In this document: piece by piece, positions 53,993 through 61,531 of the stretch
Layout: each line of letters begins with the position of its first letter
How positions within the stretch are numbered: position 1 is the stretch's first letter
Origin: Candidatus Zixiibacteriota bacterium
Lineage (GTDB): Bacteria > Zixibacteria > MSB-5A5 > GN15 > PGXB01
DNA: 64,000 nt
Reading direction: 5' to 3'
NCBI GenBank assembly: GCA_900498245.1
Contig: LS998015.1
Span: 194,380 to 258,379, forward strand
Position numbers and translations under genes: made by a program
Notes under the pieces: model-generated
Seen by the model: only the letters and a program-made list of their open reading frames with translations
The model's database searches: none
Told to the model about the DNA's origin: nothing

Positions 53993-54844
53993 ATGCAGAA
54001 AAGGCTAATGTCCCTTTCTTTGGCAGTTATCGTTTTGTGTCTGAATATGGTTTCTTTGGCGCAGGGGCCGTCGGAAATCTACCCCTTCTCCATGAAATAT
54101 AATCCGGAATTGAACCTCTTGCGGGTTTTTGAGACCCCGGCCGGGTATGAACGATTCCCGGAGCAGAAGATGACCCATTTTCAGGCCTGGCTCACCAATC
54201 TCCCCCTTCTCCCGCCGGCCATGCCGGTGGCGCTGTGGAACGGCGAAAAAGTCCAGTCTTACGATTCCATCGGAGGGGTAATTGATCTTGGAGTAGGCAC
54301 TGAGCAACAGCAAGATCCCGATATTCCGATTCAACTTATCATGGAATATTTGAGAGTGGCCGGGGCCCTGAATGATTATCCCTTTGTTGTGACACCGACC
54401 GATACCATGACCTTCGGCAAATGGCTTGACGGTACCTATACATTCGATTCCCGAATGAAATTGATTCATACCCCGGGTCCCAAAAGAGTGGCCGATGCAA
54501 ATGAATATTACCGCTTCATGAGCATGGTGATGCATTTCATCACGGGGCGCACCCTCTTGCTGAATCTTTCTCCGATTGATGAGAAAGATATCGATCCGGG
54601 GACCTTATATGTCCAATTCAAGAACGACCAGGATTCGGTGGGCCACACCGCCGTGATTCTCGATGTCTGCGCCAATGCCAAAGGAGAGCAACTCCTTTTG
54701 GTGGGATGGGGCGGACACCCGGCGCAGTCGTTTGCGGTGGCCCGGCCGTTCCCAATTACCGATCGGGCCTGGTTCACGGTGCCGGAATTAAAGGATCGGC
54801 TCAAAGATTATGGTGCGGGTCAATTTTATCGATTCAAGCGGTAG
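53993..54844 (+). CDS. Exported DUF4846 family protein
   Basis: 283 residues with GAGG five bases before ATG and a signal peptide (LMSLSLAVIVLCLNMVSLAQ). Recognisable DUF4846 pieces are FQAWLTNLPLLPPAMPVALWNG, GGVIDLGVG, DIPIQLIMEYLRVAGALN, FTFGKWLDG-like TMTFGKWLDGTYTF, GHTAVILDVCANAKGEQLLLVGWGGHPAQSF and AWFTVPEL. The His and Gly-Gly-His segments near the C-terminus may form an active site, but no function is established to my knowledge. Periplasmic or secreted. It precedes the beta-helix gene by 42 bases and may be co-transcribed. Confidence 0.75.
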   Translation: MQKRLMSLSLAVIVLCLNMVSLAQGPSEIYPFSMKYNPELNLLRVFETPAGYERFPEQKMTHFQAWLTNLPLLPPAMPVALWNGEKVQSYDSIGGVIDLGVGTEQQQDPDIPIQLIMEYLRVAGALNDYPFVVTPTDTMTFGKWLDGTYTFDSRMKLIHTPGPKRVADANEYYRFMSMVMHFITGRTLLLNLSPIDEKDIDPGTLYVQFKNDQDSVGHTAVILDVCANAKGEQLLLVGWGGHPAQSFAVARPFPITDRAWFTVPELKDRLKDYGAGQFYRFKR

Positions 54845-54886
54845 ATTTTAGTTGCCGGCCGCCGGCCGGCATATATCTTGAAAGGG

Positions 54887-56122
54887 ATGACCTATTTTAA
54901 AGTGATCCCTTTCTTTTTTGGGGTGGTTTTGCTCCTGACCGTATTGCAGGATGCTTTATCGGCCCGGACCCTGACTCTGGATCGGGGCGACGATCTTCAA
55001 TCAATCATAGACTACGCTTCCGACGGCGATACTATCTTGATCGCCACCAAGACGGTCGTGGCCGAACCGGTTTTGTTTGTCGATTCGCTCTGCGGCAATT
55101 GCCAGGAGCAGAAGACTCCGGTGAAGGCCCATTATGGATTCATCATCAGGGGAAAGTCCCTGAATATTGTCGGTATCGATCGAAAAGAGTCTGTTCTCAA
55201 GACCAACGCCGGTTACGGCATATTTTTTCTTAATTCACCGCATTCATCAATAGAGAATCTCACAATCACAGGGGGACGGCGGGATATTGACGGCAACGCC
55301 ACCGATGCCGCTATTGTGGTCCGCAATTCCACGGTGCGAGCGACGAGTCTTGATATCATAAATAACAATCATCGTCTCGATTCCGTGGTCGTCGGGATCG
55401 GCGGCATTGTCGGCCGGGAAGGGGCGCAGATTTATATCGATCAGTGCAATATTGTGAATAATGGCTGGGACGGGGTGGCGCTGTACCGCGGGGCCTCGGC
55501 CGTGATTACCGACTGCCTGATAAAAGAAGGCCGGGGGGCCGGTATCGGCGTGACCTGGGATGCCACATGCACTGCCTATCGCAATATTGTCACCGGATAC
55601 TGGAAGGGAATCGGGGCTTTCGGGACCTCCTGGGTAATCGCCCGTAACAATGCGGTTTTCGATAATCTGGGATGGGGGATAATCGCCACCGGTTCGTCAT
55701 ATATGGATATCGCCAATAATGTTGTCAATCATAACGGCAACTGCGGCATTGCCCCGTGGTCAACCGAGAGCCGGGGGCGGATCATCAATAATATTGTGAC
55801 TAACAACGGCTGGCGAAAAGAGTGGGTGTGCCCGTGTGTGGGAATCTGGAACTACGGTGATTGGGCCAAATGGGAGTTTGCCAATAATATTGTCTGGAAC
55901 AATAAGGAAGGGAATTACCGGGATATCTGGGATCAGAGCGATCTTAACGGAAATTTATCGGTCGATCCGCAGTTTGTCGGGGAATCGGTTTTTATTTTGA
56001 AGCCGACCTCACCGGCCATAAATGCCGGGCATCCGGAAATATTCGACCCGGACGGATCCCGTTCTGATATCGGTCTTTACGGCGGTCCGCAGGCGGTGAA
56101 ACGTCAAACGTCGCGGAAATAG
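54887..56122 (+). CDS. Exported right-handed parallel beta-helix protein
   Basis: 411 residues from ATG 54887 (open frame starts with TTG 54878). Signal peptide: VIPFFFGVVLLLTVLQDALS. The N-terminal strand DDLQSIIDYASDGDTILIATKT begins a pectate-lyase-like coil. Many repeats of the form NNIVxNNGW or ITDCLIKEGRGAGIGV follow, including NNAVFDNLGWGIIATGSSYMDIANNVVNHNGNCGIAP, each turn of which stacks Asn and hydrophobic residues. The end DPQFVGESVFILKPTSPAINAGHPE is the common closing strand. These folds bind or cut carbohydrates. No catalytic acid set is plain, so binding or lyase is open. Confidence 0.82.
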   Translation: MTYFKVIPFFFGVVLLLTVLQDALSARTLTLDRGDDLQSIIDYASDGDTILIATKTVVAEPVLFVDSLCGNCQEQKTPVKAHYGFIIRGKSLNIVGIDRKESVLKTNAGYGIFFLNSPHSSIENLTITGGRRDIDGNATDAAIVVRNSTVRATSLDIINNNHRLDSVVVGIGGIVGREGAQIYIDQCNIVNNGWDGVALYRGASAVITDCLIKEGRGAGIGVTWDATCTAYRNIVTGYWKGIGAFGTSWVIARNNAVFDNLGWGIIATGSSYMDIANNVVNHNGNCGIAPWSTESRGRIINNIVTNNGWRKEWVCPCVGIWNYGDWAKWEFANNIVWNNKEGNYRDIWDQSDLNGNLSVDPQFVGESVFILKPTSPAINAGHPEIFDPDGSRSDIGLYGGPQAVKRQTSRK

Positions 56123-56192
56123 TCTTTTCTATTGTCTTGCTGATTGAATAATTAGCCTCTAATAATAGAGATTTTCTCTCTCATTATTTGAC

Positions 56193-56220
56193 TTGACAGA
56201 ATGGCATAATTTATTATACT
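56193..56220 (+). promoter_or_regulatory. Promoter of tRNA-Glu
   Basis: TTGACA (56193-56198) and TATACT (56215-56220) with a 16-base spacer, 22 bases before the tRNA. Confidence 0.7.
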
Positions 56221-56242
56221 GCCACCCGCAAACAGGCACAGT

Positions 56243-56320
56243 GTCCCCATCGTCTAGCCCGGTCTAGGACACCGCCCTTTCACGGCGGTAACAGGGGTTC
56301 GAATCCCCTTGGGGACGCCA
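56243..56320 (+). tRNA. tRNA-Glu (anticodon TTC), CCA encoded
   Basis: Acceptor GTCCCC...GGGGAC, D-arm with extended GTCTAGCCCGGTCTAGGAC, anticodon stem CCGCC/GGCGG with loop CTTTCAC giving TTC, T-loop TTCGAAT, terminal GCCA. Unlike the two tRNA-Lys genes it encodes CCA. A tyrosine integrase lies 134 bases downstream on the opposite strand, the classic arrangement for an element inserted at a tRNA 3' end. Confidence 0.95.
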
Positions 56321-56436
56321 TTTTTATTTCCCTTGTAACTCATTGTCTTTCCTGCAAAAGCCGCTATTTTATGGGGACTTACGCCCCATTGACGATATGA
56401 ATAACCCCTAATATCGTGCAATAACTTACAACGGAA

Positions 56437-56458
56437 TTTGTCTCAGTTTTGTCTCAGT
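56437..56458. repeat. Tandem 11-base repeat TTTGTCTCAGT x2 at integrase stop
   Basis: Two exact copies (56437-56447, 56448-56458) overlap the integrase stop codon (56454-56456). Tandem short repeats at this place often act as integrase-binding arm sites. The 116 bases between the tRNA and this repeat hold no gene. Confidence 0.5.
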
Positions 56459-57470
56459 CAAACACCAGCTTGTCCACAGCCGCTTGATGGACATTGGGCG
56501 ACAGGTGGGCGTAAATCATGGTCGTGGAAATGTCCGAATGGCCCAATAAATCTTTTAGGACCGGAATCGGGACCCCCGCCATGGCTAAATGTGAGGCAAA
56601 AGTGTGACGGAGGTCGTGGAGTGTCCCCTTCATGCCCAACGACTTGACCAAATTCGAAAATTTTTCATAGATCGAATACATGCTTGTATAAGGCCGAAAT
56701 ACATATTCTGCCTTCTTGTCTTCGGCCCTGAGTTTTCTGAGGGCCCGCAAGACGGGCTTATTGAGGGGTACGCTTCTTGGGCGTTTTCCCTTGGGCACAA
56801 AGCTTTCATATGGCCAGACACGGAGTTTTTTGGCCGCAAGGTCGACATCCCGCCACCTGAGATTGAACAGTTCATCCCGCCTTAGGCCGGTATTGACCAG
56901 AATAATAATGGCGGTCCTGACCGGTTCCTTGGCGTTTTCAATGAGTTTTGCCACCTCTTTTTGACTGAAGAAGTGGAAGGTCTTGACGATTTTGGGGGCT
57001 TTCACGCCGACAAGGGGGTTTTTCTCGAGGACGCCCCATTTGACGCCATAATTTAGAATTGTTTTTATAAGGGCAAGGTAGTTTTTCTTTGTCTTGGGTT
57101 TGCGGCCTTCCAAGACTACGGTCATGAATTCCTCTATAATGCCCGGTGTGATGGCATGAAGGTGTTTGACGCCCTTGCGAGCCAGGAATTCCTGTAATGT
57201 ATGAATACGTGAAAGGTCGGACTGCAGGTATTTATTGCTATAGTTGCCCTTTGCATATTCAGTAAACCGTTTGAAGAAATCTGCTATGGAAGAGCTGGAC
57301 GTTGCGACGTGGTGTACCCCAAGTTCACCCTTGAAAAGCTTCACCTTCAGGTCATCAAATCTGATCTGTGCGAGCTTTTTGTCCTGTGTGCCAGTCGAAA
57401 TGCGGAATCTTCTGCCGCCAACACTATAGCTGATATACCAAATACCGCTTCTGTTATACAGTGAAGCCAT
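56454..57470 (-). CDS. Phage-type tyrosine integrase at tRNA-Glu
   Basis: 338 residues. An N-terminal arm-binding domain (residues ~1-60, with WYISYSVGGRRFRISTGT) is followed by a SAM-like core-binding domain (~60-160). The catalytic domain has R197 (NTGLRRDEL), K227 or near (VPKGKRPRSVP), H285-x-x-R288 (LHDLRHTF), H311 (LLGHSD) and Y320 (MIYAHL). The arm-binding domain separates this from Xer enzymes and points to a mobile element. The gene runs toward the tRNA-Glu and ends about 134 bases from it, as for integrases of islands and prophages. No phage structural genes are in view. Confidence 0.92.
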   Translation of the reverse strand: MASLYNRSGIWYISYSVGGRRFRISTGTQDKKLAQIRFDDLKVKLFKGELGVHHVATSSSSIADFFKRFTEYAKGNYSNKYLQSDLSRIHTLQEFLARKGVKHLHAITPGIIEEFMTVVLEGRKPKTKKNYLALIKTILNYGVKWGVLEKNPLVGVKAPKIVKTFHFFSQKEVAKLIENAKEPVRTAIIILVNTGLRRDELFNLRWRDVDLAAKKLRVWPYESFVPKGKRPRSVPLNKPVLRALRKLRAEDKKAEYVFRPYTSMYSIYEKFSNLVKSLGMKGTLHDLRHTFASHLAMAGVPIPVLKDLLGHSDISTTMIYAHLSPNVHQAAVDKLVFD

Positions 57471-58337
57471 GAAAGTAAAATACTGATCTGACGACGAATT
57501 TCAATCACAATTCGATTCCCCGTTGGCCAAATATGAGCGGGCTTTAGAAAGGCTAATTGCTGGGCGTGAGTAGTCAGGCCCGGCTTAATGCCCCCAAGAA
57601 TGTCTTCAACCCTGCTTCCGCCCATGTTGTATTTTTCGCCATTAGCCTATTTCCCGCCCGACTTTCTGCATATCCGGAATACAAAATTCAATCACCATTA
57701 AACTCTTCACTTTCTTTCCAGTGGCGAATCTTGTCCTCTACAACCGAATGCGGCGTGCTATACCGCTCCCGCGATTGATTAATGACTTTCATCGGGTTAT
57801 CATAAATGGTGAGTTCTACGCCGAAAAGACCAAAGTCTTAAGGTTCTTTTCGCGCTCGAATATTCAAACAAAAGGAGGAGCAAATAAAGAGATGTCACGG
57901 CGAGAGTGGGATGGTCCCAGTTAAAGAAAGCTAACAGCCCCCAACACCTGGCTTTTCTACAGGAATTCTCAGCCACGCTTTGAAAGCCTGCAAATTTAGG
58001 ATCGCAGTTGTCTGCGAAACACTGCTCGAAACAAACAGTTTAGTAACGAACGATGGAAAAATCGTTTATGAATAAGTCTGTTGGGATTAAGAAAATTAAT
58101 GGTCTCCAGAAGTTCGCAGAATTACTAATTCCCATTGCCTGAACCAAATATGAGCATACAGCTATTTTTCGACGGAACCAAATCCCCACCACATGAATGT
58201 CGTGCCAGGCTATTACAGCTCAACGGATTGGCCAGTTTAATAAATTATTATCATAAAGCTCTTGACAATAAAGAGCGTTTTTGCTATCAATCTAATGATT
58301 AGGTAGAATATTAGAATTTTAGAATAAGTGGTCCATA
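57471..58337. other. AT-rich gene-poor stretch between integrase and efflux genes
   Basis: About 870 bases with no convincing gene. Two tiny candidates exist: ATG 57892 (MSRREWDGPS) behind AAAGGAGG, whose first residues look like the start of an IS-type transposase but stop after ten codons, and a 29-codon frame from ATG 58052. Codon quality is poor. This may be decayed island DNA. A copy of the tRNA 3' end is not seen here, so this is not the island boundary. Confidence 0.4.
58262..58302 (+). promoter_or_regulatory. tetR promoter with palindromic operator candidate
   Basis: TTGACA (58262-58267) and TATCAA (58285-58290) with a 17-base spacer. The perfect palindrome CTAAT-G-ATTAG (58292-58302) sits at the expected transcription start, where TetR-family proteins usually bind to repress themselves. 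35 bases remain to the start codon. Confidence 0.5.
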
Positions 58338-58952
58338 ATGGGGAATCGATATAAGCGGGTTATAAAAAAAGGTGAAATTATTGCTGCTGCCCGAAGGTGT
58401 TTCGCCAAGCACGGTTTTGCGAGGACTACGGTAGAAGATATCGCTCGTGTCGTTGGGATAAAGGCCGGCTCGCTATATCACTATTATGACAGCAAAGAGA
58501 CTATTTTTCGGGAGGTCATTATTGGCGAAGGAAAAGAAATGCTGGGTTGGCTTAAAGGCGAGGTCACAAAGGAAAAAACTGCCAAAAAAAAAGTTTTGAG
58601 GTACATAAGGGCGCGTCTCGAGCACTTTCGCAGTATGACCAATCTTCTTGACGTTTCCATCCAGGTCGTTGTTGAGGTCGCACCGTTGGTGGACAAGCTC
58701 TACCGGGAGTATCTTGACCAAGAAGTCTCCTTCCTTGCGGGTATTATAAACAGTGGCATAAAGGACGGCAGCTTCTTGCCATGCAATGGATTAAGAATTG
58801 CCAGTGCCATCCTGACCATGTCGGAATCCGTTAAGTACAAAGCCTTTCGTATGGCAGATACCTTGTCGGCTTCTGAGGTGGATTACTCGGCGGTGGATAA
58901 GGAGGTTAGTTATATAACTGAATTGATTTTGGCCGGTGTTGCCAATGATTGA
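58338..58952 (+). CDS. TetR/AcrR-family repressor
   Basis: 204 residues. The N-terminal helix-turn-helix is complete: EIIAAARRCFAKHGFARTTVEDIARVVGIKAGSLYHYYDSKETIFREV (residues ~13-60), with the typical recognition helix G-x-L-Y-H-Y-Y. The rest is a helical ligand-binding domain that does not identify the inducer. It lies ~60 bases before the TolC-type gene and is co-directional, so it is expected to repress the efflux operon and itself until a toxic compound binds. The palindrome at 58292-58302 is a good operator candidate. Confidence 0.93.
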   Translation: MGNRYKRVIKKGEIIAAARRCFAKHGFARTTVEDIARVVGIKAGSLYHYYDSKETIFREVIIGEGKEMLGWLKGEVTKEKTAKKKVLRYIRARLEHFRSMTNLLDVSIQVVVEVAPLVDKLYREYLDQEVSFLAGIINSGIKDGSFLPCNGLRIASAILTMSESVKYKAFRMADTLSASEVDYSAVDKEVSYITELILAGVAND

Positions 58953-59012
58953 GATGCAGGCTTGTTGTTAAATGAATATTCTGGGGAAGATCGGAAAGGA
59001 GATGAGTGGAGA

Positions 59013-60482
59013 TTGAGAAGGACAATAAACACTACACCTGAGCTTTTAAGTGGGATGCTTCTAAAACCCGCTGGCGTTGTGTTGGCGTTCGTGATCGCAG
59101 GACTCTTAATGTCAGTTCACACGGTGGCAGCGGATACCCTAAGCCTCGATTTGACAAAGGCCATTGACCTTGCGATCAAGAATAATCATGAATTGGCAGC
59201 ACAATCACATCGGGTAGACGAGGCCAAGTCAGGTGTAAAGATCGCGAAAACAGACTTTTTCCCAAGCCTTAATGCTCGCGCGACTTACACGCGACTCGAC
59301 GAGGCGCCTTACCTTGATGCTTCTGGATTTGGAAAGTTGTTTGAACCGCTTATGGCGCCGTTTGAAGCTCTAGTTTCCAGTGGTTATCTAGATCCAGCAA
59401 CCTTAAGCGGCCTAACCGGTGCCGCGGGGCCGGGCAGGATTGTTATGGGTGATGATGACAATTATACCATAAGTCTGTCGCTCCAGCAACCGCTTTTCAC
59501 CGGATTTTCACTGACCAATAACCTCAAAATAGCCAATTACGAGAAGACAAATTCCGAGCTCATGTTGCAAAGAACAGAAGAAAACGTGCGGTTGCGAACA
59601 ACGCTGGCATACTGGGGATTGATTCAGGCCAGAGAGTTCGTCAGAGTAACCAAGGAGTCAATTGCTCAGCTTGAGTCTCATATAGATGACCTAGGAAACA
59701 TGCTTAAGGGCGGGATTATCATTCGAAACGATCTGCTTCGGGCCGAACTGGCCCTCTCCAATACCCAGCTGGAAAACGTAATGGCAGTGAACGGCGTGCG
59801 TCTGGCCAACATGACCTTGTGCAATATTCTGGCAATTGATCAAAGCACGGTCGTTGAGCCGACCGAGTCAGTTATGGTAAATGCTTTTGAGCTGACTCCG
59901 CTGGATAATCTGTCCACCCTGGCAATTGCCTCCCGTCCGGACTTCCTTGCGTTTGGGAATAACATCAAGATCCTCGACCGAATAAAAGCCGTTCGAATGG
60001 GAGAATATCTACCCAGGCTTGCTTTGGTAGCCAACTACGACTGGAAACGACCAAATAGAGAATATGAGCCAAAATTCTATGATAGCTGGAATATCAATCT
60101 TATTGCGACTTTGAGCATTTTCCACTGGGGGGCGAGACATCATGAGATTCAGAAAGTTTCCGCCCAGAAACAGCAACTTTCCGAGCTTTATAAACAGTTG
60201 GCAGACAATATCAAGCTTGAAGTTCGTCAAACATATCAACTTGTTGAAGAATCCCAGCAGGAAGTCCGCATTGCTAAGCAAGCAGTAAATCAGGCGGAAG
60301 AAAATTTTCGGGTTACATCAACCAATTATGATGCAGGTGTACTCACCAACACCGATCTGCTGGATGCCCAAATGGGTTTAACACGGGCAAAGATGGCCCT
60401 TATCCAAGCACAAATACAATACAGAAGCGCAATAGCCAGGCTTAACGCGGCAGTTTCTGGTAACGAGGAGCCCATAAAATGA
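59013..60482 (+). CDS. TolC-family outer-membrane efflux channel
   Basis: 489 residues from TTG 59013, which has GGAAAGGAG upstream; ATG 59055 would give a cleaner signal peptide (LLKPAGVVLAFVIAGLLMSVHTVAA) and is the main alternative. The mature part is the duplicated OEP fold: DLTKAIDLAIKNNHELAAQ, FFPSLNARATYTRL, QPLFTGFSLTNNLKIANYE, LLRAELALSNTQLENV in the first half and LEVRQTYQLVEESQQEVRIAKQAVNQAEENF with NTDLLDAQMGLTRAK in the second. Forms the trimeric tunnel through periplasm and outer membrane for the pump encoded next. Overlaps the adaptor gene by four bases (ATGA). Confidence 0.93.
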   Translation: MRRTINTTPELLSGMLLKPAGVVLAFVIAGLLMSVHTVAADTLSLDLTKAIDLAIKNNHELAAQSHRVDEAKSGVKIAKTDFFPSLNARATYTRLDEAPYLDASGFGKLFEPLMAPFEALVSSGYLDPATLSGLTGAAGPGRIVMGDDDNYTISLSLQQPLFTGFSLTNNLKIANYEKTNSELMLQRTEENVRLRTTLAYWGLIQAREFVRVTKESIAQLESHIDDLGNMLKGGIIIRNDLLRAELALSNTQLENVMAVNGVRLANMTLCNILAIDQSTVVEPTESVMVNAFELTPLDNLSTLAIASRPDFLAFGNNIKILDRIKAVRMGEYLPRLALVANYDWKRPNREYEPKFYDSWNINLIATLSIFHWGARHHEIQKVSAQKQQLSELYKQLADNIKLEVRQTYQLVEESQQEVRIAKQAVNQAEENFRVTSTNYDAGVLTNTDLLDAQMGLTRAKMALIQAQIQYRSAIARLNAAVSGNEEPIK

Positions 60483-61531
60483 AATCAAGGAGATATATAC
60501 TTCTAGTCATTCTGATCCTTGGGCCAGCATTATCCGGATGTGGCGGCGATTCCCACGACACCTCCAAATCCAATGAAGTCGCCATCCCAGTACATACCGT
60601 TTTGGTCACCGATGATGAGATAACTCCGGTTTTTGAGTATGCTGGTACTGTGGAACCCAACGAGGAAGCCGCCTTAGGATCGGAAATACCCGGACGCATT
60701 GAACGTTTCCATTGTGACGTCGGCGATACAATACCAGCTGGCTTCTTGATCGCTGAGTTGGGAAGTGAAACGCTAATTCAAGCGCGGGCCAACTTTGAAG
60801 CCACCGAAAAGGACTGGAATCGCATACAATCACTTCGCGAGGCTGGTTCGGCCTCGCAGCAAGCATATGACCGTGCGCAAGCCGCATATGATGCATCAAA
60901 AGCAACTTACGATAAGACTCTGGCCAGCACTCTTCTGAAAGCTCCTTTCTCGGGAGTGGTAACCCACAAGTATCTTGAGGAAGGAGAAGTATTTACTCTC
61001 ATGCCGGGAGCGGCCGGCAGCCCTGCCATCATCCGATTGATGAAGATCGACACGGTAAAGGTTGTTATTTCAGCACCTGAAAAAGATTACTCTAAGTTAT
61101 CCAGAGGTCAGACGGCCTTACTGCATCTGGATGCTTATCCCGGAAAGGAATTTGCCGGTGAGGTCTCTCTCGTCGCGCCGACGCTGGATACGCGAACCCG
61201 CACCGCTGACGTTGAGGTTAAGTTCGCCAATCACGACGGAATAATCAGGCCGGGGATGTTCGGAAAGGTTGTCGTCAGATTGGAGTCAAATAGAGTGCTG
61301 CTGATAAACCTTGATGCTTTGATTAGACAAGAAGGAACCGGCACATTCTTTGTCTACAGGGTTATCGGCGGGCAAGCGGAACGAGTTGATATCGAAAGAG
61401 GTCAGGTTTATAACAACTTCACAGAAATCAAAAGCGGTCTTCAAGCCGGCGATACAGTTGTGACCAGTGGCAAAATGAAGATCAAGAGTGGTTCCAAAGT
61501 GGTCGTATCCTCGCAGGAGGTTATCAAGTGA
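60479..61531 (+). CDS. RND efflux periplasmic adaptor (membrane fusion) lipoprotein
   Basis: 350 residues. Lipobox ALSGC (C21) predicts lipid attachment to a membrane. Adaptor layout: a beta-barrel and lipoyl half (EYAGTVEPNEEAALGSEIPGRIERFHCDVGDTIPAGFLIAELG), a coiled hairpin (ATEKDWNRIQSLREAGSASQQAYDRAQAAYDASKATYDKTLAST), the second lipoyl half (LKAPFSGVVTHKYLEEGEVF) and a C-terminal barrel (VEVKFANHDGIIRPGMFGKVVVRLE). Bridges the RND pump and TolC-type channel. Overlaps both neighbours by four bases, so all three are translated as one unit. Confidence 0.94.
   Translation: MKSRRYILLVILILGPALSGCGGDSHDTSKSNEVAIPVHTVLVTDDEITPVFEYAGTVEPNEEAALGSEIPGRIERFHCDVGDTIPAGFLIAELGSETLIQARANFEATEKDWNRIQSLREAGSASQQAYDRAQAAYDASKATYDKTLASTLLKAPFSGVVTHKYLEEGEVFTLMPGAAGSPAIIRLMKIDTVKVVISAPEKDYSKLSRGQTALLHLDAYPGKEFAGEVSLVAPTLDTRTRTADVEVKFANHDGIIRPGMFGKVVVRLESNRVLLINLDALIRQEGTGTFFVYRVIGGQAERVDIERGQVYNNFTEIKSGLQAGDTVVTSGKMKIKSGSKVVVSSQEVIK

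Noticed and set aside
57721-57924. 67-codon frame in the AT-rich gap after the integrase
   Set aside because: Poor codon quality and no domain; only its last ten codons follow a ribosome site, which I note as a tiny candidate.
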